NCBI GenBank assembly: GCA_009760855.2
Contig: WPIO01000311.1
Span: 37,504 to 101,503, forward strand
Length of the DNA stretch: 64,000 nucleotides
Source: Cristatella mucedo
Taxonomy: Eukaryota > Bryozoa > Phylactolaemata > Cristatellidae
Reading direction: 5' to 3'
Part shown: in pieces, positions 1 through 31,329 of the stretch
How the letters are laid out: every line of letters begins with the position of its first letter
How positions within the stretch are numbered: the stretch's first letter is position 1
Notes under the pieces: model-generated
What the model saw: the letters and a program-made list of their open reading frames with translations, nothing else
Told to the model about the DNA's origin: nothing
The model's database searches: none
Translations under genes and position numbers: made by a program

Positions 1-704
1 GCACTGCAACAGCGGTCCACGCGAGGCGAATGTCGAATGCTTTCCAGCACACACTGGGACAGCACGAGCGGCGATCGGGCGTGCATGTTTAAGATCACTG
101 TGTCACCAGGACTCTACCCACACACACCCGATGCCACGATCCCGCTCGATGCTAGTGTTTATGCACCGATTCTCTGAGCCGTCACGATCCGATCGCTAAC
201 AACACTTGGCAATTTGACCGATGGGGTATGCGAGACACGCAGAACTGCCAGCTGTGGCCCTCCATCCACGGTTCATAACGGCCCTGCGAGGCTAGCCCAG
301 TACAGGCTGCAGGAAGCTTGTCTCTGGCTAGTCCCCTGGTTTCTTTTCAATAGGGTACTTTCCCACAACAGCCTGACAAACTTATCAGTCGTTTCTGCTT
401 TGTGACATCATGAGGGTGCCCTTAGGTAAATGTGAAGGGTCTAAAAGGATGCAAGCAGTTTCTAACATTCATGGACAATCGACAGCAATCGACCAAGCAG
501 AAGCCTCCTACAGCAGAAGACAGTGGCGATGGCGTTAGGCACAACTGCAAGAGTGTATTGGGCCAAGGTCACACAGGCTATTTATAGATTGCAGTCAGAT
601 CAAGACAGGGAACACCAACAGCCAAGGTCTAAAATATGCAGCAAAGAAAGTTGAAGCACACTCGGTAGGTTGGAAAGAGGCACACAGCTTGCTATATATT
701 TAAT

Positions 705-955
705 GATAATAATAATAATGCACTTGATAAAGTGCCCCCTGAGAACTCAATCTCTTTCTAGGCGCTTTACATTTGCTGCAAAGGGAAATGCAATTGAATG
801 GTGAGTAATATCATTCTTGATAAACAAACAACATGAATAACATGGTTAGGGGTGACATGCACAGGGTTAGCATGCTAATGTGGTTAGTGGCAGCATGCAG
901 TGTCAGCACGCATAAGCACATTAAAGACGAATCACAGGGACCCATTATACGAAAG
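705..955 (-). mobile_element. LINE family B 3' end
   Basis: Read on the minus strand, this is the family B 3' UTR ending in the shared tail (agcgcc...agagat..ttctct..ggcgct-like) and a TTA repeat. No RT coding remains. It lies beyond the last visible S6K-L exon, inside that gene's intron. Confidence 0.75.
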
Positions 956-1124
956 AAAAAGTGCTGCCGGCCATCAGCTATTGACATTTAAATGCACTTG
1001 TTACAGCCAATGCCTGCATGGCCGTACAAAAGAAATCTCGGCAGACGCCCAGCGCTCATTCGTAGCGGCCTAAAAAGTAACAAGGAAAAAGTCAAAGTAA
1101 CTCATTGTCTTCGGCAATTGCTTA

Positions 1125-20871
<19,747 letters not shown>

Positions 20872-21329
20872 TGTGGACGTCGCGTCACCGTCGTACCCTG
20901 TCCTCCAGCATCGCCGCGAGCCCGACGAGCAATACGACCGCGAGTCGTGGAGGTGCGCCCTCTGGTCACGTGATCCGCTAACGCCGTCCGCTCCCGCCAC
21001 CCGGTTACTCCCGTGTGAGAAAACGGCACTCGCAAAAGTCAGCTAACCTAGTTTTAGAAACGCCACCCCTAATTATTCATGATTTAATTATCCTTTATCT
21101 GCTATTCCTAATTTCTTGAGCTTTAGTTAACACCTATAAATGGACTGGTTGCCAGGAACGCGAGAATGCACCGCTTCCGGCCGTCTTTCGTCTAGTATCT
21201 CTGCGCCGCTCCGCCCCTCTGAGCAAATCTCATTGGCTGAGTAGTCCCGCGCTCGCCGGTCTCCTTAAATCAGCTCGCTAGCACGCTCCTCGAAGACCGG
21301 CCATGCAAGCGCTCTCGCACCTGCTCCTA

Positions 21330-21420
21330 TATGAGATAATAATGATAATAATAATGCACTTATACAGTGTTAATCTCTTCCTAGGCACTTTATATACGAT
21401 GCAAAAGAAGCACGATCGAA
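21330..21420 (-). mobile_element. Retroposon tail fragment
   Basis: It has (AAT)n then gcacttatacagtgttaatc, tcttcctaggcactttatat, a decayed reverse-complement tail with no body. Confidence 0.5.
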
Positions 21421-21449
21421 GTGTAAAGTAACCAATCAGGATAGATCCC

Positions 21450-23130
21450 TAGCAGACTAACTTAGCCCTGCCATAACCAAGATTTGTAATGCTTCTCTGG
21501 AAAAAGGAGTCATCCCCAAGTCCTTCAAATCGGCAATCGTTAGACCCATACTTAAAAAGCCTGGATTAGACACAGGGGTCCTCGCAAACTATCGCCCTGT
21601 TTCCCTTCTTCCTTTCTTGTCAAAGATTCTTGAAAAATTGTTGCTAAGCAGCTGGTTGAACATATTGAAAAGAATGACATGTCAGAAGCATTTCAATCAG
21701 GGTTCAAGAGGCAGCACTCCACTGAAAATGCTCTCCTCCGTGTTAACAATGACATTCTACGTGGACGTGGCAACGACGACGGGAATGTCACTGCCCTAGC
21801 TCTGCTAGATCTGTCTGCTGCCTTCGACACCATTGATCACGATGTTCTGCTTGAACGATTGAGAACAACGATTGGTCTGGCGGACGAAGCACCGGCGTGG
21901 TTTAACTCGCACTTGTCTGATCGTGTTCAATCCGTGTCGTGTGGGGTCAGGTCTCACACACGAGAAAGGTCACCTGTGGAGTCCTTCAAGGGTCTGTACT
22001 CGGCCCCTTGCTGTTCTCCATTTATACACAACCTCTGGGAAAAGTGATCAAGGCCCATGGAATAGGATATCACTTTTATGCTGACGATACTCAGTTTTAT
22101 TTGTCATTCAAACCGTCGGAATATGCTGCAGCAACTGAAAAACTAAATGCTTGCCTTGCCGATATTCGATCCTGGATCTCGGAAAATTTCTTGAAACTAA
22201 ATGACGATTAAACCAAACTACTGCCCATAGGACACCCTAAGCGTGTGGCTGGATTAAAGGGCTTTGCTCTTCTAATAGGTGATGCTTATGTGCGACCATA
22301 ACCACATGCTCGAAACTTAGGTGTCGTTTTCGACAACTGCCTCAATTTTAAAAGCTTAATTCAGAAAACTGCTTCTGCAGCTAGCCATCACGTCCGATCC
22401 CTATTCAAGATTAGGAGCTGTCTTCCACAGTGGCTTGCAAAAAATTGAACTAGCACCTTAGTTCTGTCTCGGCTTGATTATTATAATTCCCTTTTGGCTG
22501 GGCTACCAAAGAAAGCGATTAGGCCACTGCAGCTGACTATGAATATGGCTGCAAGGCTAGTCTTCAAGTCCCAAAAGTTTGAGCACGTGTCTCCTTTGCT
22601 AAAAGAGCTAAGATCGATGCCGGTTGACCAACGGATTCAGAGCAAAGTTTTTACGCTGACCCACAAGGCCCGCCACGGCATGGCTCCTTCGTACCTAGCT
22701 GAACTGTTGCATCAGTTTCAGCCTGTTCGCACCCTCAGGTCCTGTGTGGACAATAAATTAGCTGTCCCATTCCTCCGCTTAAAAACCGTTGGCGGCAGAA
22801 GCTTTAGCTCGACAGGCCCTAGACTGTTGAGCTCGCTTCCACAATTCTTACGCAACGACAACTACTCTCCTACTGCCGACTACGGCTAATTCTTTTCAGC
22901 GGTCCTGAGCTGCTACTTCCATGCTCCTCACTACCTCAAATGCTCTGCTGACTCTGCTAAGCTTCCCACTTTCTCTTTGTTTCGTGAGACGAAGTCTGTT
23001 GGCTACCGAATGCGTACCGAAAGCCGCTTATTCTGTGAGTTCGCTATGCAAAACTCTCATGCGTAGCACCCACATGGTCTTTGTGACTTTGTGGAGTTAC
23101 AGACGGAGATACATTACATTACATTACATC
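21450..23130 (+). mobile_element. LINE family A, longest copy, decayed
   Basis: The RT reads from the N-terminal [19 protein letters not shown] through [36 protein letters not shown], the [11 protein letters not shown] catalytic box and the C-terminal [20 protein letters not shown]. At least three frameshifts and several stops interrupt it. The 3' end is gttacagacggagatacatt with an ACATT repeat. Confidence 0.9.
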
Positions 23131-23179
23131 AAGTAGCCAGCCTTTTAGAAAGCCTATTTATTCTACTAGCTACTATAAT

Positions 23180-23231
<52 letters not shown>
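23180..23231. repeat. (AT)n(GT)n microsatellite
   Basis: A compound AT then GT dinucleotide array lies between a family A tail and a family B copy. Confidence 0.9.
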
Positions 23232-23233
<2 letters not shown>

Positions 23234-23309
23234 AGGTCTATAAAGACAATGTTACAGTATTCTTAGAGAAATGAATCTGTCAAGGCAATCTAACACCACT
23301 CTGCTGAGG

Positions 23310-24255
23310 TCTACCTGCAACCCAGTGTGATTCAGACATTGGAAAGGCTGTCTCTCAAAATTGGCTCGGCCAGCATATCTCGAGTCGAATCAGCTCGAAA
23401 TCTAGGTGTCATATTCCAAAGCGACCTCTCGTTAGACGACAAAATCAGCTCCACAGTCAAATCTGCCTATTTTCAGCTTCATAACATTGCTCAAATTTGG
23501 GCTTGTTTAGATAAGGATACCACGTCAAAGTTGGTCCATGCATTCGTGACATCTCGTCTCGACTTCTGCAACTCACTGCTTACTGGCCTACCAGCATGTG
23601 CGATCAGGCGATTGCAGCTGGTGCAAAACTCGGCAGCTAGGCTTGTCTGTCGTGAGCGTCGCAGTTGCCACATTACTCCACTTCTCGCCGACCTGCACTG
23701 GCTACCAGTCAAGCAACGGATTGACTTCAAGATTTTGTCGCTCACTTTTAGGTCCCTTCATTATATGGCTCCAGCCTATCTCTCCGACATACTCCCCCAT
23801 CAGGCTAAGCATCGTACCACCCGCTTTTCGGAATCCAACAGTCTACAAATACCTCATACAAACCTTAAATCCTTTGGAGACCGTGCATTTAGTTCATATG
23901 CTCCCAAAGCCTGGAACTCCCTCCTTGCGTCAGAACATCCCCTGACCTGACCACATTTAAAAGGAACTTAAAAACACACCTATTTAGGACAGCATTTAGT
24001 GGATCCCTGTGATTCGTCCTTGATGTGCTTATGCGTGCTGACACTGTGCATACTGCCACTAACCACGTTCGCATGCTGACCCTGTGCATGTCACCCCTAA
24101 CCATGATATTCATTTTGTTTGTTTTTCAAGCATGATTTTACTTACTATTCAATTGCATTTCCCTTTGCAGCAAATGTAGAGCGCCTAGAAAGAGATTAAG
24201 TTCTCTGAGGGTGCTTTATCAAGTACATTATTATTATTATATTATTATTATTATC
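23310..24255 (+). mobile_element. LINE family B, 5'-truncated copy
   Basis: It starts inside RT (LERLSLKIGSASISRVESAR) and stays open for about 200 codons to HLNLKSFGDRAFSSYAPKAW-like sequence, where a frameshift near 23940 occurs. The 3' UTR, tail hairpin and (TTA)n are complete. It is very similar to the neighbouring copy at 24745-26140. Confidence 0.9.
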
Positions 24256-24264
24256 TGGCCTACT

Positions 24265-24480
24265 GCTTTAAGTAGACTTGTCAGATGAGCCTATTTCTTC
24301 CTCTATTAAGTCAGCCAACTTTAAGCTGAAGAACATTTCCAAAATCAGGGTCTGCTTAGATAAGAGAACAACTAGTTCAAGCATTTGCGACATGCGAATA
24401 CTGCCTTTGTTAGATCTATTCGCCTATTGTTTATTGCCTTGTAAGGTCAAATCGCATACTCTTCGCCAGTACTTAGTCAG
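24265..24480 (+). mobile_element. LINE family B fragment
   Basis: It reads LSDEPISSSIKSANFKLKNI, matching the DLSLDNHISSTVKSAYFQLH region of family B, then decays. Confidence 0.6.
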
Positions 24481-24744
24481 TGTTTCCTCAAGCTAGCCTC
24501 GCTTTGCATGCTTACCTTTGTGTGATTCAGTGCACGTTAAAAGCCTTAGGTCTTACAAACCGGTGGTATCGAGTGTCTTCATGTGTGCTTTAGCATGCTG
24601 CTAGCCTAAGCATGGTTCTTGCTCGCTTTTTGCATGCTTGATACCGTGCATGACACCAAACCTTCGGTACTGGTTTTTTCGCAGCGAGTTGCAAAGCACC
24701 AGGATAGAGACTGTAAGTTCTCTTGGGGCCGTATACAATCGACA

Positions 24745-26140
24745 GGATCTTTCTCAGCTTGTTTTGCTCGATCTTTCGGCGGCTTTTGATACCATCAATC
24801 ACAAAGTACTTCTAGAGCGCCTCTCATCTCGCCTGGGCATCACTGGCACTGCTCTGCAGTGGTTCAGGTCCTATCTCAGTGGGAGACTCCACAGTATTGA
24901 CGTGAATGAACAAAAATCATCTGAGGTACCTCTGAAATATGTGGTACCTCAGGGCTCCGTGCTAGGTCCGGTTCTTTTCACGGTTTATACTCTCCCTATT
25001 GCTGATGTGATTGCCAAGCACAATCTAGGCTTTCACTTCTATGCGGATGACACTCAGTTGTACCTTTGCTTTGATCCCTCCCAGCCTTCGAGCACCTCAA
25101 ATTCTCTCAACTCACTTGCTGCATGCATTGATGACATCCGCACATGGATGGCAGCACATTTTCTAAAACTAAACGATGATAAAACTAGCTTACTAGTTAT
25201 GAGAAAACCCAGTGTGATTCAGAGATTGGAAAGGCTGTCCCTCAAAATTGGCTCTGCCAGCATATTTCCAGTTGAATCAGCTCGAAATCTAGGTGTCATA
25301 TTCCAAAGCGACCTCTCGTTAGACAACCATATCAGCTCCACAGTCAAATCTGCCTATTTTCAGCTTCACAACATTGCTCAAATTCGGGCTTGTTTAGATA
25401 AGGACACCACGTCAAAGTTGGTCCATGCATTCGTGACATCTCGTCTCGACTTCTGCAACTCACTGCTTACTGGCCTACCAGCATGTGCGATCAGGCGATT
25501 GCAGCTGGTGCAAAACTCGGCAGCTAGGCTTGTCTGTCGTGAGCGTCGCAGTTGCCACATCACACTACTTCTCGCCGACCTGCACTGGCTACCAGTCAAG
25601 CAACGGATTGACTTCAAGGTTTTGTCGCTCACTTTTAGGTCACTTCATTCTTTGGCTCCAGCCTATCTCTCAGATCTACTCCCCCACCAGGCCAAGCATC
25701 GTACCACCCGCTTTTTGGAATCCAACAGTCTACAAATACCTCGTACAAACCTCAAATTTTTTGGAGACCGTGCATTTAATTCGTATGCTCCCAAAGCCTG
25801 GAACTCCTTCCCGACCTGCGACAGAACATCCCCTGACCTGACCACATTTAAAAAGAAATTAAAGACACACCTATTTAGGACAGCATTTAGTGGGTCACTG
25901 TGATTCGTCCTTGATGTGCTTATGCGTGCTGACGCTGTGCATACTGCCACTAACCACATTCGCATGCTGACCCTGTGCATGTCACCCCTAACCATGTTAT
26001 TCATTTTGCTTGTTTTTCAAGCATGATATTACTCACCATTCAATTGCATTTCCCTTTGCAGCAAATGTAGAGCGCCTAGAGAGAGATTGAGTTCTCTGAG
26101 GGCGCTTTATCAATTGCATTTTTATTATTATTACGTTATT
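24745..26140 (+). mobile_element. LINE family B, best-preserved copy
   Basis: The RT frame is open without a stop until 25903. It has [40 protein letters not shown], the catalytic [20 protein letters not shown], then the C-terminal LHWLPVKQRIDFKVLSLTFR and LKTHLFRTAFSGSL ending. This is the L2/CR1-type organisation. The N-terminal RT part, endonuclease and ORF1 are missing, so it is 5'-truncated. Its 5' junction abuts a SINE-tail-like sequence (gtaagttctcttggggccgt). The 3' UTR ends in the hairpin tail and (TTA)n. Confidence 0.93.
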
Positions 26141-26154
26141 ATTATTATTGAGCA

Positions 26155-26275
26155 TTCCACTACTAAGCGTTCGATCATGCTTCCTTTGCAGCTAATGTTT
26201 AGTGCCTAGAAAGACATCAAGTTCTATGAGGGCAATATACAAACTTATTATTCTTTTATTATTATTTATATGCTG
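26155..26275 (+). mobile_element. Additional B-type tail
   Basis: It repeats tttgcagctaatgtttagtg, cctagaaagacatcaagttc and tatgagggcaatatacaaac, then an ATT run, directly after the previous element. Confidence 0.6.
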
Positions 26276-27340
26276 GAAATTCATCTCCACGTCCTTTCAT
26301 CAGTATATGGCTGGCTGGGGAATATGTGCAGCTGGAGGGGGAGGGCTCTGGCGAAGAAGGCAATCCCCCTAACGACCATCGAGTATTACGAGCAGTTGCG
26401 ATCTAGGTGCCGCGCGCATGCATTTTAGAAATGAAAGGCATCGGAAATGGGTGCATTTTAGGTCAGCACAATGCAATTAACCCTCTACACTTCCGTCTCG
26501 CACCATTTGATAGGGAACAATCAGGGTTGTCGCCAGGGCTTTCACGCAGACGATTTAACTTGGACTCTCGCGACAGCCATTAAAAAACAGCATCATGATT
26601 CTACAAATTTCTGAGCTTTATTTGGGATAAGAATCGTTTTCTTAATTAACGCATGCCTACTTTACGCCTTTAGCGTGTAAGAAGTGCATCGTATATTGAA
26701 ATGTTCATCAACTTCCATATTATTTGTACCAGCTCACGGGCGTTCCAAGATCTCTTGTCGTAGCTACTGTAAATTTCTTGAGCTCTCGGCTGAAAGAAAG
26801 TCACACTTAGAGTTTCCTTTGAGATTCCCCGGCCATCGGTCGAGTTGCAATAATATAACGCACGCTGCAGAAGAGCCTGCTTTCATTTGGGACGTTCACG
26901 TTCCTCATATTGGTGAAGGTCACCGGTAGCCTTGCCCCGGCGCAACCTGCAGTCTTCCATTTAGCATGCCACTGGCAGATTTTATTGGCGACTGATGCCG
27001 CTTCGCTGCCGAGATGAGATCCTGCTGACCTAACCGCAGCAGGCTCGGCGTCTAACTAGCCGCGCTATAGCCGAAATGCGGGGACAAAGTGAGGACAAAC
27101 ATAATTCAAAACATTTGCTTGCATGCCCTGGAACGAGACGACAAAGTGGGTACCCCTACTCTAAAGCGCACAGTACGACCGCTGTCGTGATAATGTAAAA
27201 CACGTAAAATTGTGGCTGAACGAACAGCCGAGTCGACCTGGAGGCTACTCCTGGCGACAAGGGCGCGGCAGTTAACGCGGTTCTTGCCGAGAGAACATTA
27301 GGTTGTCACTCTGAGTCAGCGTCATTATCAAGTAAGGAAT
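26276..27340. other. Intergenic stretch without recognised features
   Basis: The DNA is mostly unique in this window. No coding motif or transposon signature was recognised. GC content rises towards 27340. Confidence 0.5.
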
Positions 27341-27880
27341 GCTCTTTAATGACAGCTATATCCTGCCGTCCTGCCACCGTCTTTTCGCCGTCCTTCCTTC
27401 GACCTGTTCGTTCGACCGATCGTACCCAAGACGTGCGGTCACCGGAAAAGGGCGGCGGACATCCAGCGGCCGGCCCCGGCGCTGAGGAGCGTAAATGCGT
27501 AATCCGCAAGTGCCGCGCGACGCCGAGCGTTCGATACCCCAGCACGCCAGTGCCTCGAGCTCACGGCGCGCGTGCATTCGCCTACGACCGAGAAAAGAGC
27601 AAGACTCCGACAGAACGGCCGCCCAGCGCGCCATTCCGCGCCGCGAGTTTCGTCGCCGAGCGCGAGAGACGCGAGAGAAGCGGGCGCCTAAGCGCGAGAC
27701 GCGCGCGGCGGCGGCGGTGGATGAGCGGCAGCCAAGCAGCGCTTCGCTGCCGCTCGACCACCGCGTGCTCTGCCCGCCCAGTACAGCGCTGCCGCGCTGG
27801 CGGAGCGTTCGAGCGCTGGCGCGAGACCACTCGCCTGATTCGACGGCGCACTTAAGCGCCTTACGTCGCCGGCCATTGAC
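27341..27880. other. GC-rich, CpG-dense block of unknown role
   Basis: Long open frames on both strands here reflect GC-rich composition, and none has a recognisable domain. Positions ~27430-27600 resemble 28985-29165 (see repeat entry). It could be a promoter or CpG island of an unseen exon. Confidence 0.45.
27430..27601 (+). repeat. GC-rich direct repeat, unit 1
   Basis: It shares with 28985-29165 the ordered blocks gcgacatccagcggccg-like, gcgacgccg, gagctc..cgcg and gtcgcctacga.cgagaaa-like, in the same orientation with small insertions. Cause unknown. Confidence 0.75.
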
Positions 27881-27888
27881 CAGCGACC

Positions 27889-28105
27889 AGCAAAAAAGAG
27901 AAAGTGGGAAGCCTAGCTGAGTCAGGAGGGCAGTTGAGGTAGTGAGTAGCATGGAAGTAGCAGCTCAGGACCGCTGAAAAGGATGAGCCATAGTCGACAG
28001 TAGGAGAGTAGCTGTCGTTGCAAAAAAATTGTGGAAGCGAGTTCCACAGTCTAGGACCTGCAGAGCTAAAGCTTCTGTCGCCAACAGTCTTTAAGCAGAG
28101 GACTG
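27889..28105 (-). mobile_element. LINE family A 3' fragment
   Basis: This is the reverse complement of the end of the family A ORF (SFSSAGPRLWNSLP region) and 3' UTR. The extreme 3' tail is missing and it begins in GC-rich DNA at 27889. Confidence 0.8.
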
Positions 28106-28165
28106 TGACTTAGTGTGGTTTCCTAGCAGTGTGCTTGCAAACGCTTTGATGAATTGGTCTGAACA

Positions 28166-28201
28166 AATGTGTGTATGTATGTGTGTATATGTGTATGTGC
28201 G

Positions 28202-28291
<90 letters not shown>

Positions 28292-28296
28292 CGTGT
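28166..28296. repeat. (GT)n microsatellite
   Basis: About 130 bp of TG/GT repeats end in GCGCGCGCG, a Z-DNA-prone composition. Confidence 0.92.
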
Positions 28297-28984
28297 AAAT
28301 AAGTAACTTAGTAAAGGATTTTGAAGCGCGATCTCCTTACTTCGCCAGATTTTCACCATGTCGGACCGGCTGATTCGTTTCCGTTTAAGATTGCTATCGA
28401 TAGGACTAGAGAACTTCTTCGAACGCGGGCGGCGAGCGGCTTCTTTGCTCGAGGGATGGATACAGTGGCAGGGAGTAGCTCCAGGGGCTGGGCTCGTCAC
28501 TGCCGCCCCGGTTAAATTCCACTCCAGCTGCTAACTTTGGTGGGTGTTAAACCGTGAGGAAAAGTTCAGTTTCTTGCTGCAGTGTATTTTAATGCAAAAA
28601 TTGACTGAAGAAAACTGTTCGTAAGCCGAAAATATAGCTTTCTTTTCTTTTAACCGTCTGAAAACGAGCACTTAGAGGCGGTCAGCTCATTGCAGCTTCT
28701 TTTTTTGAACTTTAGCAGCATACGAGCGAAGACCTTCACACACAGGCATCGGAATGGTGAGCGTTCAGGATCGATCAAAAGCCCGACTGAACTCAGGGTC
28801 GGCCGCCAGTCTTTTGACGCCGAGGGGGCCTGGGAGGGAGGGAGGGAGGGGTAAGAGTGGCCCGAGCCCGAGCGCGAAATCTGAAAAGGAGTTATCAGTC
28901 GTCCGGCCCCCTTTACGCTCCGACGCACAATTACGGTAATAATTCTTCGCACAGCCGGGTACAGCGCGTTCATGCAAGCTGACG

Positions 28985-29165
28985 GGCGCGTTACGGAAGA
29001 GAGAGGGCGGGCGACATCCAGCGGCCGACCCTGGCGCGGACGAGCAGCGCGTAATTACTTTTTAATCCGAAAGCGCCGAGCGACGCCGCGCGGTCATTCC
29101 GAAAGCGCGAGCGCGTTCCTTGAGCTCGCGAGCGCGTACAGTCGCCTACGAGCGAGAAAGCGGTT
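28985..29165 (+). repeat. GC-rich direct repeat, unit 2
   Basis: This is the partner of 27430-27601, about 1.5 kb away in the same orientation. It lies just left of the long GA tract. Confidence 0.75.
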
Positions 29166-29522
29166 TACTATTACCTCCTAGTGTTAGTATAACTACTATT
29201 ACACGACTACTACACATCTCCAAGATCCCCCTCTATATCCGGCGCGGTACAGTCTACCGTCGCCCGCGCGCTCCGTCCGCAGGTGAGACAAAGAGAATTC
29301 GCGACTCAGTCGGCCGATCGGCTCGAACGATTCGCTTGGCAGCCGGCGAGACTCAAACGTCGGCGACGCCAGCGAACGCTAGCACTGCCGAAAGCGACGT
29401 TGAACGTGCGCGCCGTCAGTTCGCCTCGCGAGGAAGAACGCGAAGCCGCGACCTATCGGGCGACCGCAGACGCTCGCTCCATCCCGCCTTGTTTTTGTTG
29501 GGACGACGTTCGGACGTTCCCC

Positions 29523-30345
<823 letters not shown>

Positions 30346-31010
30346 CAGTTGGCCGCCGCGAAGTTACACGGCCGGTCGGCGGCCAAACCTTACGCTGCGA
30401 CCTTTGCGAGCTGCTGCTGCTGCGGCGACGCCGAGCCATGGCGACTAGCGCTGGGCTGTTGCTAGGGCGTAGCCGGCGGCGATCGGGGCAACCGGCCGGC
30501 GACCTGGCTTCGGCAGCGCGATTCGTCGGCGGGCTTGCTTAGCGGCGCGGTGCGCGCCGGTGCCGACGCGCGCGTCTCAAAATTCCTCTCATCGCTCGTC
30601 ATTAGTATCGACGCTCGCGTCTTAAATTCCTCTCACCGCTCGTCGTTTGGGTCAGAGATGCGCTGAGGCGGTCTCCCCGCACGTCTTGGCATCGCAGTTC
30701 GGCCGCATGCCCTACCGCGCGCCCTAAACCCAAGCGGTGTTCGCGGACCGCCGACGGACTGCGGTGCAGTCGGTGCAGTCGCTGCGGCCAACGTAGGTAG
30801 GGATCGGTGCGTCCGGACCGGCGGCGGCCTCTCAGCGCGACTCCTCACCAACGTCGATGCCTGCCGAAGCCCCAGGATACGGGCTGCTGGCATAGCTTCG
30901 CAGCAGCGCCGGTGCAAGGCATTTTGGTGACCCAGGCGAGGTCGGACATCCGGCGCCCCCTTCCCAGTCACGACCTCACCCACCGGCCCATCATGAAATA
31001 AAACCCATGT
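30346..31010. other. GC-rich block of unknown role
   Basis: It is CpG-dense with no recognised domain. A ~38-bp direct repeat occurs at about 30568-30650 (cgtctcaaaattcctctcat and cgtcttaaattcctctcacc). It could be a promoter-type island. Confidence 0.45.
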
Positions 31011-31210
31011 GCATGGCGTAAAATATTTCTTATCATAAAGACTCACAGAAATATGTAAACAACACGTACGAATACAGTAAGTGTTACATGAAACGTTAAA
31101 CATTGATGTTCAGAACTTGGCTTTCCTTGCTTTTTTCGTGGCAAACTCGCAGACCGCTTCTTTCATGTCGAGAGAAGTTGTTAAATCCGATTCACTACAC
31201 ATTTTATTTT

Positions 31211-31305
31211 AATAATAATAATAATACTGCACTAGATAAAGCGCGCTCAGAGAACTCAATCTCTCTCTAGGCGCTTTACATTTGCTGCAAAGGGAAATGC
31301 AATTT
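31211..31305 (-). mobile_element. Family B tail
   Basis: This is a solitary reverse-complement tail: (AAT)n, gataaagcgcgctcagagaa, then tctaggcgctttacatttgc. It marks the left side of the hAT-like region. Confidence 0.75.
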
Positions 31306-31329
31306 TTGCCAAGCCAACTGTCTTTCTTG

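Noticed and set aside
27341-27952. Arg/Ala-rich open frames of 140-200 codons
   Set aside because: They occur in several overlapping frames of CpG-dense DNA, with no motif or splice pattern that singles one out.
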